Assembly (NCBI RefSeq): GCF_000021925.1
Contig: NC_011830.1
Location: forward strand, 4,561,001-4,625,000
Length of the DNA: 64,000 nucleotides
From: Desulfitobacterium hafniense DCB-2
GTDB lineage: Bacteria; Bacillota; Desulfitobacteriia; Desulfitobacteriales; Desulfitobacteriaceae
Direction of reading: 5' to 3'
This document shows, one piece after another, positions 37,841 through 45,973 of the stretch (its first letter is position 1; the number at the start of each line of letters is the position of its first letter). The notes beneath the pieces were generated by a model that saw nothing but the letters and a program-made list of their open reading frames with translations, did no database searches and was not told the origin of the DNA. The translations under genes were made by a program, and so were the position numbers.

Positions 37841-38413
37841 CTATTGTGCTATAAATTGCTGTTCAGAGTCTTTATAGCAGCAGCTCTGTTTCCATACCAC
37901 CTTATCGTCATCAAGCAAAGATAAACTGCAAAGAGCTTCGCCAGTCCCTAATTTGATTTCAACGACAGGTTCCTCTAACCCTTTATAACGCTTAAAAATT
38001 GCCTTCACACATTCTTTAGTGTACCCGTATAAGACTTCTCCATATTCCTCTTGCCAAAATTCTTGCCAAAAGCGCTCTTTTTTCAAGGCACTATCGAGCT
38101 GAACTTCAACCCAAAGACCTTCTTTGCGCAGCTCCACAACCAAACCCAGCAAGATAGCGCCGACAATCTCCTGAGGAATCTGTCCGATATCCTGCTCAGC
38201 TTCTAGGCCACTGATCCCCTCCTGCATATAGAGCAACGCTCGATCCGCCTTGCCTAACTGCAGATAGCCCTTGATGACCTGCCAGTGATTAAAAAAGTCG
38301 TGACGCTGCAGCCGGTAGTGGTCCAATTGTTCTGTCAGAAGAGTTCGTTCTAAGGAGGATTTACCAGGCACTGTCTTCAATCCTTTCTGGGGCTTATTCC
38401 TCATATAACACAT
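37841..38413 (-). CDS. spo0B: Spo0B-like sporulation phosphotransferase
   Basis: 190 residues. The segment RLQRHDFFNHWQVIKGYLQLGKADRALLYM has the Spo0B four-helix-bundle pattern, with H38 as the phospho-acceptor. A C-terminal half (about 100-185) is a degenerate ATPase-like fold without nucleotide motifs, as in Spo0B. Position between rpmA and obg is exactly that of B. subtilis spo0B. Many Clostridia lack a phosphorelay, so whether it relays phosphate to Spo0A here is open. The start is uncertain: ATG at 38413 or 38404 have weak ribosome sites, and AAAGGA precedes a GTG at 38371. Confidence 0.75.
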   Translation of the reverse strand: MCYMRNKPQKGLKTVPGKSSLERTLLTEQLDHYRLQRHDFFNHWQVIKGYLQLGKADRALLYMQEGISGLEAEQDIGQIPQEIVGAILLGLVVELRKEGLWVEVQLDSALKKERFWQEFWQEEYGEVLYGYTKECVKAIFKRYKGLEEPVVEIKLGTGEALCSLSLLDDDKVVWKQSCCYKDSEQQFIAQ

Positions 38414-38420
38414 AACACAA

Positions 38421-38443
38421 AACCCCCGGGATTCTCCCAGGGG
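38421..38443 (-). terminator. Terminator after rpmA
   Basis: On the minus strand ACCCC-T-GGG / CCC-G-GGGGT with a 5-nt loop followed by TTTTGTG, 18 bp past the rpmA stop and just before the spo0B-like gene. It may divide the ribosomal-protein unit from spo0B-obg. Confidence 0.7.
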
Positions 38444-38460
38444 TGCGATTGTGATTTCCT

Positions 38461-38757
38461 TTAAGCTTGAGCAGCCTGGCGCTCAGGATAAATGCTAACT
38501 TGTTTGCGGCTACGATCTTTACGCTCGAATTTAACATAGCCATCGATGGTTGCAAAGAGGGTGTCATCCTTACCCAAACCACAGTTCTTGCCAGGATGAA
38601 ACTTCGTTCCCCGTTGGCGAACGATAATGTTCCCTGCGGTAACGAATTGACCGTCTCCACGCTTTACGCCCAGACGTTGCGCATTACTGTCACGACCATT
38701 TCGAGAACTACCTACCCCTTTTTTATGAGCAAATAATTGCAGATTCATTTTTAACAT
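38461..38757 (-). CDS. rpmA: 50S ribosomal protein L27, with cleavable N-terminal extension
   Basis: 98 residues. Mature L27 begins AHKKGVGSSRNGRDSNAQRLGVKRGDGQ. It is preceded by MLKMNLQLF, the nine-residue extension typical of Firmicutes L27 that the protease Prp removes after LQLF; removal is needed for 50S function because the mature N-terminus reaches the peptidyl-transferase centre. The ATG at 38757 lies 8 nt after GGAGG and overlaps the prp stop. A GTG at 38766 is an unlikely alternative. Confidence 0.97.
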   Translation of the reverse strand: MLKMNLQLFAHKKGVGSSRNGRDSNAQRLGVKRGDGQFVTAGNIIVRQRGTKFHPGKNCGLGKDDTLFATIDGYVKFERKDRSRKQVSIYPERQAAQA

Positions 38758-39110
38758 GGAGTCCACCTCCTCCGATTAATAGTTACATATTGCTCACCAT
38801 AGCTCTGTTGAATTCCTTCAACCCCTAAAACCATGGTTCCTAAAATCCATTGGGCATGATCCAGTGTCCCAGGCTCACATTCAGGGAGAGTACAGCTTAA
38901 AAACCCTTGCGGGTCGTCCACTTCAACCTCCGGTTTACATGGAAGATAAAATTCCAAGCCGTTGACCGCTGAGATACTCAACGCAGATACGGCGGCACAG
39001 ACAATATCCAATCCGTACTCGGCATATCCTGCGTGCCCACACAATTCAAACTTGCGAATCCGTTGGTTGTCATCCAACCAAAGATTCAAAGTAATACCCT
39101 GATGTTTCAT
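38751..39110 (-). CDS. prp: Ribosomal-processing cysteine protease Prp
   Basis: 119 residues from the ATG at 39110. Catalytic His and Cys are in FELCGHAGYAEYGLDIVCAAVSAL (H26 and C38), the Prp signature. It cleaves the N-terminal extension of L27, encoded by the next gene, whose start it overlaps by 7 bases. An in-frame TTG at 39131 is possible, but homologues begin near MKHQGI. The rplU stop overlaps or abuts its start, so translation is probably coupled. Confidence 0.93.
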   Translation of the reverse strand: MKHQGITLNLWLDDNQRIRKFELCGHAGYAEYGLDIVCAAVSALSISAVNGLEFYLPCKPEVEVDDPQGFLSCTLPECEPGTLDHAQWILGTMVLGVEGIQQSYGEQYVTINRRRWTPC

Positions 39111-39111
39111 C

Positions 39112-39423
39112 TTATGCTTGGATAGCTTCAACCACTACTTTAGTATAGGGTTGACGATGTCCTTGTTTACGGCGATAATTCTTTTTGGATTTCATCTTGA
39201 AAACAATTATCTTTTCGCCTTTACCATGCTCCACAACTTTGAGAAGAGCTTTGGCACCATCCACAACCGGAGTACCGACTTTAACAGCACCATCTTTCTC
39301 TACCAAAAGAACTTTATCGATGGTCACGGTATCTCCCACATTGGCATCAAGCTTTTCCACGAAGAGGACCTTGCCTTCTTCAACACGGAATTGCTTACCC
39401 CCTGTTTCAATCACTGCGTACAT
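39112..39423 (-). CDS. rplU: 50S ribosomal protein L21
   Basis: 103 residues, full length: MYAVIETGGKQFRVEEGKVLFVEKLDAN at the start and KSKKNYRRKQGHRQPYTKVVV near the end are diagnostic. The ATG at 39423 follows GGGAGGTGTAATA. The ~220-bp upstream gap up to RNase G contains short palindromes and could hold the autoregulatory L21 leader common in Firmicutes, but I could not match it confidently. Confidence 0.97.
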   Translation of the reverse strand: MYAVIETGGKQFRVEEGKVLFVEKLDANVGDTVTIDKVLLVEKDGAVKVGTPVVDGAKALLKVVEHGKGEKIIVFKMKSKKNYRRKQGHRQPYTKVVVEAIQA

Positions 39424-39650
39424 TATTACACCTCCCATGCCTAGACTCGCCTTGTCAGGCCGGTTTGTTTCAATCTCCCTGCAAAAAAGAGATTACGACA
39501 CAAAAACCTGTTAAAATGCCTGTTTCGCGCGGTTGCGGTGAGAAGTCACCACATTTAGATATTTTAGCACTAAGTGCTCTATGCTGTCAATTGCTTCTAA
39601 GCTTTCCCACGTTTTTTTATCATTATTTTTTTGATTGGGCACCATTATAT

Positions 39651-40886
39651 TTATATCTTTCCGGAGCCATCGCAATGGGGACAGGGATGTCCATACCTTA
39701 CTTCGAGGGTTTGTCCGACTTTTTTGCGCGTCATTTCCACCAATCCCAATTGAGTCAGACCCATCACCTGACATTTCAGTTTATCCCGTGCTACCGCCTT
39801 TTCCAGCACCTGCAAAAGCTGCTCTTTGTCTTCCTCTGAAGTCATATCGATAAAATCAATAACGATAATCCCGCCCAAATTCCGCAAACGCAGTTGTCTG
39901 GCTATCTCAAGGGCCGCTTCTTGATTGATGTGCAGGATGGTATCCTGAAGTGATTTATCCCCCACATACTTACCGGTATTCACGTCGATCACTGTCAAGG
40001 CTTCAGTTTGCTGAATCACCAAATAGCCGCCGCTTTTCAGCCATACCTTAGGCTGGAGAGCCTGGCGGATCTTATCATCAATGCCATAATCCGAGAAGAT
40101 ATCCTCTTTATAAACCAATTGCACGTGGTTCGCAGCCGGATGGCCCAACTCCCGTAAAGCGTTGCGCATCCCCTCTGCAACCTCGGGTTGATTAACAGTA
40201 ATGATTTTTACTTCCTGATCCACCCAATCCCGGATCGCCCGGGAAACCAGATCCACATCCTGATGAACCAAACCAGGTATGGACACGTGAGGGATTTTTT
40301 TCTCCAAGCGCTCCCACAAAGCTACCAGTTCCCTGAAGTCAGTGGCAAGCTCCTTGGCCTCAATTCCCTTAGCCAAGGTCCGGACGATGATTCCTTTGTC
40401 TTCCGGACAGGCTTCACGGGCTATCTCCCGCAGCCGCGTTCGCTCTGCTTCTTCCGTAATCTTGCGCGAGACACCTATATATTTAGTGTTAGGCATCAGG
40501 ACAGCATAACGCCCGGGGATGGTGAGATTGGTGGTGATTCTTGCACCTTTGGAGCCTACCGGTTCTTTGGTAACCTGAGCCAGCAACTCCTGGCGGGGCT
40601 TGAGCACCTGCTCCACCCGCAGCTCATTTGACGGGGGAAGGCGCTCATCTTCTTCATACTGAAAGGGCACGGCATCTCCCACATAAAGGTAAGCATTCTT
40701 CTCCAAGCCAATATCGATGAATGCCGCCTGCATACCCGGCAGCACATTGATAACCCGCCCCCGGTAGATATTGCCAACCAATCGGGAAATTAAGCCTTCC
40801 TCTTCATAAACCTCAACCAGTTCCCCATCCTCTAGCACCGCTGCCCGCATTCTTTGGGCCTGGCCCTGCAGAACAATCTCTTTCAC
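39651..40886 (-). CDS. rng: Ribonuclease G/E family endoribonuclease
   Basis: 411 residues. An S1-type RNA-binding domain (about 35-125; GNIYRGRVINVLPGMQAAFIDIG) is followed by the RNase H-like/DNase I-like catalytic region with metal-binding aspartates in TVIDVNTGKYVG and GGIIVIDFIDM. The zinc-link CPHC is near the C-terminus (HPCPHCDGSGKI). It is shorter than E. coli RNase G because the chain ends soon after the zinc link. Roles include 16S rRNA 5'-end maturation and mRNA decay. It precedes rplU, a common pairing. Confidence 0.94.
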   Translation of the reverse strand: MKEIVLQGQAQRMRAAVLEDGELVEVYEEEGLISRLVGNIYRGRVINVLPGMQAAFIDIGLEKNAYLYVGDAVPFQYEEDERLPPSNELRVEQVLKPRQELLAQVTKEPVGSKGARITTNLTIPGRYAVLMPNTKYIGVSRKITEEAERTRLREIAREACPEDKGIIVRTLAKGIEAKELATDFRELVALWERLEKKIPHVSIPGLVHQDVDLVSRAIRDWVDQEVKIITVNQPEVAEGMRNALRELGHPAANHVQLVYKEDIFSDYGIDDKIRQALQPKVWLKSGGYLVIQQTEALTVIDVNTGKYVGDKSLQDTILHINQEAALEIARQLRLRNLGGIIVIDFIDMTSEEDKEQLLQVLEKAVARDKLKCQVMGLTQLGLVEMTRKKVGQTLEVRYGHPCPHCDGSGKI

Positions 40887-40895
40887 GGTGGTTCC

Positions 40896-41609
40896 TCACT
40901 TCCCGAAGGCCTCATCCAAAGGGGAGAACTTTTGCCCTTCGTAGCTTACATAAATTCCTGTGCGCTTAATGCGAAGATGCTCCAAATCCAAAGGGAGGTT
41001 CTCCAAATCACCAAGACTGCCCAGAACTTCCTCCGGTCGGACGCTGCCCTGGTTTCCCACTTCAACTTCGATGTCAAAGATAGCCTCATCGCCCTGGATC
41101 TTGCCTGCCAATACTTTAACCCAGGGTCTTATATCTTTTTCAACTCTGCCCTTCTTATTATAACGTATATAGGGTACTTGCTGTCTTGCCAGCCAAGCTT
41201 GGATACCCTCCTGCAACCGTGCTTCGCTCACCGGCAGGCCCAAAGAGGCAGTGACTTGATAACTGGCCGAATTTAATACTGCCATTAAAGCTTTGGCTGC
41301 CTGGGTTACATATCTGCCTTCAATGAGACGGATCCCCGTAGGGAGCTGCTCCTGCAAACGGCCCATGAGTTCTTTTAAATCCATTTCCTGAGCTAATTCA
41401 ATATCCACATACTCCTGTTCGCCTTCGACACCCACCGCCAAAGCAGACCCAAAGGCGATCTTCGGGTGAGGATTAAACCCCTCCGAATAAGCCAGGCGAA
41501 CGCTTGCCCTGCGCAGGGCCCGTTCAAAGACTCTGGCCAAATCCAAATGCGCAATATATTTCGCTTCTTCCATTTTGGTATAGGCGATTCTTACCCTCAA
41601 GGTCCTCAC
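40896..41609 (-). CDS. TIGR03936/DUF2344 radical SAM-associated protein
   Basis: 237 residues: RVRIAYTKMEEAKYIAHLDLARVFERALRRASVRLAYSEGFNPHPKIAFGSALAVGVEGEQEYVD is the DUF2344 hallmark. It is translated from an ATG overlapping the stop of the radical SAM gene upstream by four bases, an almost universal pairing; in some bacteria the two are fused. Function is unknown, with RNA modification suspected because the partners often neighbour rng and ribosomal-protein genes. Confidence 0.9.
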   Translation of the reverse strand: MRTLRVRIAYTKMEEAKYIAHLDLARVFERALRRASVRLAYSEGFNPHPKIAFGSALAVGVEGEQEYVDIELAQEMDLKELMGRLQEQLPTGIRLIEGRYVTQAAKALMAVLNSASYQVTASLGLPVSEARLQEGIQAWLARQQVPYIRYNKKGRVEKDIRPWVKVLAGKIQGDEAIFDIEVEVGNQGSVRPEEVLGSLGDLENLPLDLEHLRIKRTGIYVSYEGQKFSPLDEAFGK

Positions 41610-43462
41610 CCTTTCAAATCAATCTGTAACCCTCGTTCAGGACAGATACCGCACCCTGTGCAATCCACATACCGGCAGTCCAGTGTCCTTGACTCTTTCA
41701 ATGCCTTGTGATGTTCATTCATGAGGAAACGCTTATTCACGCCGCTCTCAATATGATCCCAAGGAAGTATATCGTCATAGTCCATCGCCCGATGAGCGTA
41801 AAAATGAGGATCAAGCCCTAGTTCTTCTATGCATTCCAGCCATGTTTCATACTTAAAATGCTCATTCCAGCCATCGAACTTACAGCCTTTCCGGACGGCC
41901 AGTTCCAATACGTCGGCCAGGCGCCGGTCTCCTTTAGCAAAAACTGCCTCCAAATAGCTTGTTTCTACATCATGATAATTATACTTAATGCGGCGATCCC
42001 GCAACTTTTCACGCAAATACTGTTGTTTTTGTTTTAGGGAAGCCGTTCCTTCCTGGGGCTCCCATTGAAAGGGAGTATGGCTTTTGGGGACGAAGGAACT
42101 GGTGGACACCGTGACATTCACATTCCGGCGGCCTAAGCGCGTTCCCAGCTCGACTACCTTTTTGGCCATAGATACAATCCCGTCCAAATCCTCCTGAGCC
42201 TCCGTAGGCAAACCAATCATAAAGTAGAGCTTGATGCTGGACCATCCCGCTTTGAAGGCAGATTCCGCCGCATCAAGAAGATTCTCCTCGGTGACCCCTT
42301 TATTGATCACATCCCTCAAGCGTTGGGTTCCCGCTTCCGGAGCGAAGGTAAGCCCGGATTTTCTTACCTTTTGAACTTCTTCAGCCAGCTTCACATCGAA
42401 AGAATCCAAGCGCAGAGAAGGTAAGGACACACTGACTTTATCCTCGCTGTACTTATCCAGGATTCCCCGAATAACCGGTTGAATACAACTGTAATCTCCG
42501 GTGGAGAGGGAGGTTAAGGAGATTTCCTCATAGCCTGTGGATTTAACCAGCTCTTCCGCATGCCTCAGCAATGTTTCCGGCGAACGTTCACGCACCGGGC
42601 GATAGAGCATCCCCGCTTGACAAAAGCGGCAGCCTCTTGAGCATCCACGCATGACCTCAAGCATCATGCGATCGTGAACGATCTCCATATAAGGGACAAT
42701 GGGGCTGGTGGGGAAGTAACTTTGATCCAAATTGCGAACGATAGCCTTTTGGACAATCTTGGGTACCCGGGGATCTGCTTCTATGGACTGAATCCGTCCG
42801 TCTTCCAGGTAACGGACCTGGTAAAATTCCGGGACATAAGCCCCCTCCACCTGAGCTACTTTTAGGAGAAACTCCTCCCGGGAAACCGGATTTTCCTTCT
42901 GCTCTTGAATTAAACGAAGGAGCTGGGGCAGGGTTTCTTCCGCCTCTCCGATCATCAGGAAATCGATAAACGGGGCGAGCGGTTCCGGGTTATAGGCACA
43001 CGGTCCACCGGCGATGACCCAAGGATGCTCCGGTCCCCGGTCTTTGGTCCGCAGCGGGATCCCGGCCAAATCCAGCATATTAAGGATATTGGAAAAGCTC
43101 ATCTCGTATTGCAGGGTAAATCCTACCACATCAAATTCCTGTAAGGGGCGATAGGATTCCAAAGCATAGAGGGGAATAGTATTCTCCCTCATCCTATCTT
43201 CCATATCCACCCAAGGAGCAAAGACCCGTTCACATAGAAAATCCTCATAGGAGTTTACCAAATGATAGAGAATCCTCAAGCCAAGATGGGACATTCCCAC
43301 TTCATAGACATCCGGGAAAGCAAAAGCCATCCGAACTTTGCTATGCTCCCAATCTTTACGAATTGCATTCCACTCTGTGCCAAGATATCTGCTCGGCTTT
43401 AATACCTTGGGCAGGAAACGTTCCACCTGCTTACGAATATCTGCCGCATTATAATCGGTCAT
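41606..43462 (-). CDS. TIGR03960-family B12-binding-like radical SAM protein
   Basis: 618 residues. An N-terminal cobalamin-binding-like domain (about 30-200; VYEVGMSHLGLRILYHLVNS) without an obvious DxHxxG, then a radical SAM core with RGCSRGCRFCQAG (CxxxCxxC, about 275-285) and TIM-barrel strands (LTSLSTGDYS, FMIGLPTEAQEDLDGI). Near the C-terminus DCTGCGICPERG carries extra cysteines that could hold a second cluster. Substrate unknown. It is coupled by overlap to the DUF2344 gene. Confidence 0.9.
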   Translation of the reverse strand: MTDYNAADIRKQVERFLPKVLKPSRYLGTEWNAIRKDWEHSKVRMAFAFPDVYEVGMSHLGLRILYHLVNSYEDFLCERVFAPWVDMEDRMRENTIPLYALESYRPLQEFDVVGFTLQYEMSFSNILNMLDLAGIPLRTKDRGPEHPWVIAGGPCAYNPEPLAPFIDFLMIGEAEETLPQLLRLIQEQKENPVSREEFLLKVAQVEGAYVPEFYQVRYLEDGRIQSIEADPRVPKIVQKAIVRNLDQSYFPTSPIVPYMEIVHDRMMLEVMRGCSRGCRFCQAGMLYRPVRERSPETLLRHAEELVKSTGYEEISLTSLSTGDYSCIQPVIRGILDKYSEDKVSVSLPSLRLDSFDVKLAEEVQKVRKSGLTFAPEAGTQRLRDVINKGVTEENLLDAAESAFKAGWSSIKLYFMIGLPTEAQEDLDGIVSMAKKVVELGTRLGRRNVNVTVSTSSFVPKSHTPFQWEPQEGTASLKQKQQYLREKLRDRRIKYNYHDVETSYLEAVFAKGDRRLADVLELAVRKGCKFDGWNEHFKYETWLECIEELGLDPHFYAHRAMDYDDILPWDHIESGVNKRFLMNEHHKALKESRTLDCRYVDCTGCGICPERGLQIDLKG

Positions 43463-43602
43463 GATTAAAGCTAGTCCTCCTTGTTATGCGAGTTAGTTGG
43501 TAATTATCTATTATATCACAAAGCTGGAGGATTTGCACAAACCAAGCCGGCATAAGTTTGGCGAAAGCAATTTTTTTACATCCATTACTTTAAATAACCG
43601 CC

Positions 43603-44478
43603 TTAAAGCTTTCCCACAGGACAATGTATCCCTTTCCTCAGCATTCCTTCCACTACTTGGGTTTCCGTTAAAGTCCGCTCAATTCCAAAGACCTCACCCC
43701 CGGGCAGGTGGATAAGTGCATAGCGATCCGGGGTTAGATCTTCCACGATACGTATGAGGGGGGTTTCTGCCGTCACGGCAATGGCCTTGCTCTTCATGAT
43801 TCCTTTATGGAGAAGTTCTTCTTTTTTACGGGTAATTTGACGTAAGAAAGTAATTCGTGCCGAGTCAATTTCCTTTTGTCCCGATACCCAAAAGAATCCC
43901 GCTAAAAGAAAGCAAGTGGCAATTCCTTCATAGATCTCTTTCCCAACCAGGACCAAACCCGCTACGGCGAGGATCATCCCAAAGAATTGACCTGCCCGGG
44001 CCAGGAATTTCGTGGTCTGAACAAAGCCAAAGGCATCGCAGAATAAGGCACGAACCACCCTTCCCCCATCCAGGGGGAGAACCGGTGTAAGATTAAACAC
44101 GGCCAGCCAGAAATTAAGCTGAACAAAGGCCTCCGCTGTGGGCCCCGTCCAGATTCCTTCCCAGCGCAAAGCCTGAGCCCCAAAAAGAAGAATAAGATTA
44201 AAAACGGGCCCGGCTAAGGCCATCATGCTTTCCTCAAGTCTCCTGCCTTCAAAAAGATCCTCACAATGAGCTACTCCGCCGAAGGGATAAAGCTCCAACC
44301 CATTAACTCTAAAGCCATAAGCCTTGGCAGTCAGTAAATGAGCCATCTCATGTCCCATGACCAGGAGGAAGATAAGAAGAGCCTGGGTAAACAATCCCAG
44401 GACCCCATAAGCAAGCAGAACCAGCCAGAACGTCGGGTGAACTTTTATGCTGAGCCCTTGAATACGAGCAATCTCCAT
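43603..44478 (-). CDS. spoIVFB: M50-family intramembrane metalloprotease, SpoIVFB-like
   Basis: 291 residues. Site-2-protease motifs: HEMAH at H43-E44-H47 within a TM segment, and the second zinc motif LPLDGG with D137. Several TM segments fill 1-200, and a CBS-like regulatory tail occupies about 205-291. Length and location, directly after an M23 protein and before the rplU region, match B. subtilis SpoIVFB, which cleaves pro-sigma-K in the mother cell. Substrate here is inferred, not shown. Confidence 0.87.
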   Translation of the reverse strand: MEIARIQGLSIKVHPTFWLVLLAYGVLGLFTQALLIFLLVMGHEMAHLLTAKAYGFRVNGLELYPFGGVAHCEDLFEGRRLEESMMALAGPVFNLILLFGAQALRWEGIWTGPTAEAFVQLNFWLAVFNLTPVLPLDGGRVVRALFCDAFGFVQTTKFLARAGQFFGMILAVAGLVLVGKEIYEGIATCFLLAGFFWVSGQKEIDSARITFLRQITRKKEELLHKGIMKSKAIAVTAETPLIRIVEDLTPDRYALIHLPGGEVFGIERTLTETQVVEGMLRKGIHCPVGKL

Positions 44479-44567
44479 CGCTTTCTCTTCCTTTTATCTT
44501 TTTTCCTTTGCCGCTTCCTTACGGCATTCCATATTATCTCCTACAGCCTCTAGTCAGCCCACTACCT

Positions 44568-45314
44568 CTAGTTAGCAGGAACCAAGTAGGGTAAGGGATC
44601 CACAGGTACTCCATCCTTACGAAGCTCTATATGCAGCCATGTCTTTTTTAAGGGAGCTGATAGCCCTACTGAACCCAGCACCTGACCACTATCCACCCTT
44701 TGTCCTTCGGCCACGGCAATATCCCCGAAATTGCCGAGCACTCCTGTCCAGCCATTGCCGAAATCGAGCTTAACCACTCTTCCCAGTTGCGGATCCTCTC
44801 CCACATGAGTCACCACCCCTTGATAAGGTGCTACCACGGGGATACCTAAAGCACTGGCCACATCAATCCCATTGTGGAGACCGGCCTGCCCTTCCCCTGC
44901 CCCCCCAAACCCGGCCATGACTTTGCCTGATACAGGGGGAATGAATTTCCCCTGCATGGTCGCGTCCACAGCAGTGCTCTTATTTTCGATGCTCATCCCC
45001 AAAACCTGCAAAGCCATGCCATTAAGGGATGCATAATAATTGCTGCTTTGTACGGTTCCCTGATAAGCCGTATAAATCCCTTGAGACAGCATATCTTCTC
45101 CCTTGGAAGCGAAGAAAACCATTAAGAAAAAGGTCACGGAAAGGGCTGCCTTCTTCTGTAGTCCGGTCCATTGATACAGAGGCCCCAAGGGCTTCTTTTT
45201 TCTTGTATAGGGTCGCTTCCGCGGCCGCTCCTCGTAGTTAAAGCCTCTTTCCCGGCCCACCTCCTGAGCCGCCCTTTCCCATTCCCAATCATCCCAGCGC
45301 TCATATGGATTCAT
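44568..45314 (-). CDS. spoIVFA: SpoIVFA-like membrane protein with degenerate M23 (LytM) domain
   Basis: 248 residues. A basic cytoplasmic N-terminus, one TM segment (about 56-73), then an M23 domain (about 135-245; GLHNGIDVASALGIPVVAPYQGVVTHVG). The first zinc motif HxxxD is kept (HNGID). The usual HxH, however, reads WLHIEL: the first His is Trp, so peptidase activity is probably lost. B. subtilis SpoIVFA is likewise a degenerate LytM protein that holds SpoIVFB inactive until a signal arrives. It lies 89 bp upstream of the M50 gene. Confidence 0.82.
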   Translation of the reverse strand: MNPYERWDDWEWERAAQEVGRERGFNYEERPRKRPYTRKKKPLGPLYQWTGLQKKAALSVTFFLMVFFASKGEDMLSQGIYTAYQGTVQSSNYYASLNGMALQVLGMSIENKSTAVDATMQGKFIPPVSGKVMAGFGGAGEGQAGLHNGIDVASALGIPVVAPYQGVVTHVGEDPQLGRVVKLDFGNGWTGVLGNFGDIAVAEGQRVDSGQVLGSVGLSAPLKKTWLHIELRKDGVPVDPLPYLVPAN

Positions 45315-45416
45315 GCTTTTTCCCCCGCCTTATCCAAAATCATGCTCGTACACTTGCTTAAACCTATGCGGTAAAAGCTTATCGTAGAACTGTTTTGAAA
45401 AGAGCCGAAAGAGGAT

Positions 45417-45890
45417 TCTCCAGGATTTTGCTTTACACCGGTCGCTTAAATTCGCTTCCTCCTGTCAAGCAAAGCCCTTGGGCTGCTTCTTAGGTCTTGT
45501 GCATGCAGGGCTTTAAGGGAACTGCGGGGGAAATTGTACGATGTCTGAGCCGCTTTTTCCGTCTTTACCGACGTCGCTTTGAGCGGCAAGGTCGGCGCTC
45601 CCCAGGAAAGTCTCTGAAGAAGGACCTGGGGAGAAGCTAACGCGAGACCCGTAAGACGTAGCTTTACGTACAAAAGCGGACGGATTTAGCGAAGCCACGG
45701 TTCACATCAGGTATTACCCGGAGGTTTGGCGTAGCTGTTAAGAAAGCGAGTGAACCAGCCCCGGAGCTATGGAGTACGCGTTGTGCGTAAAGCTACGCGA
45801 CCTGAACCGAGTTACGCGCCCCAGACCAGCTAAGCGGCACGACCCAGACAACCGCTCCCATCCTCCGCTGGCACAGCACCCCAAAGACAC
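45417..45890. other. Gene-free, hairpin-rich region; possible structured RNA or degenerate element
   Basis: The 45315-45952 gap has no credible gene. The first 33 bases (45417-45449) match the reverse complement of 62668-62700 at 30 positions. Internal perfect stems include AAAGCCCT/AGGGCTTT (45471, 45507), CTCCCCAGG/CCTGGGGAG (45598, 45625), GGTTCAC/GTGAACC (45699, 45750) and GCGTAGCT/AGCTACGC (45729, 45791). It lacks the conserved RNase P, tmRNA, 6S and group I/II intron motifs I know. Confidence 0.5.
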
Positions 45891-45925
45891 AAAAAGCACC
45901 GACCTGCCCTAGAGCCTGTCGGTAC
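45891..45925 (-). terminator. rodA terminator
   Basis: On the minus strand GTACCGAC pairs with GTCGGTGC (one mismatch) around a 14-nt loop, followed by TTTTT, 28 bp past the rodA stop. Confidence 0.7.
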
Positions 45926-45935
45926 CTTTTCTCTG

Positions 45936-45973
45936 AACATAAGCCGCTGTCGCTAAAACATAAGCCGCTGTCG
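45936..45973. repeat. 21-bp tandem duplication spanning the rodA stop
   Basis: The 17-mer AACATAAGCCGCTGTCG occurs at 45936-45952 and 45957-45973, 21 bp apart. The second copy encodes the last residues of RodA (RRQRLMF); the first is past the stop codon. Confidence 0.9.

Noticed and set aside
45446..45673. 75-codon minus-strand frame in the rodA-spoIVFA gap
   Set aside because: Falls in hairpin-rich DNA, lacks a ribosome site and has no recognisable sequence.
45417..45890. RNase P RNA, tmRNA, 6S RNA or group II intron
   Set aside because: The conserved cores (for example the GAGGAAAGTCC block of RNase P, the tmRNA tRNA-like end, intron domain V) were not found on either strand.
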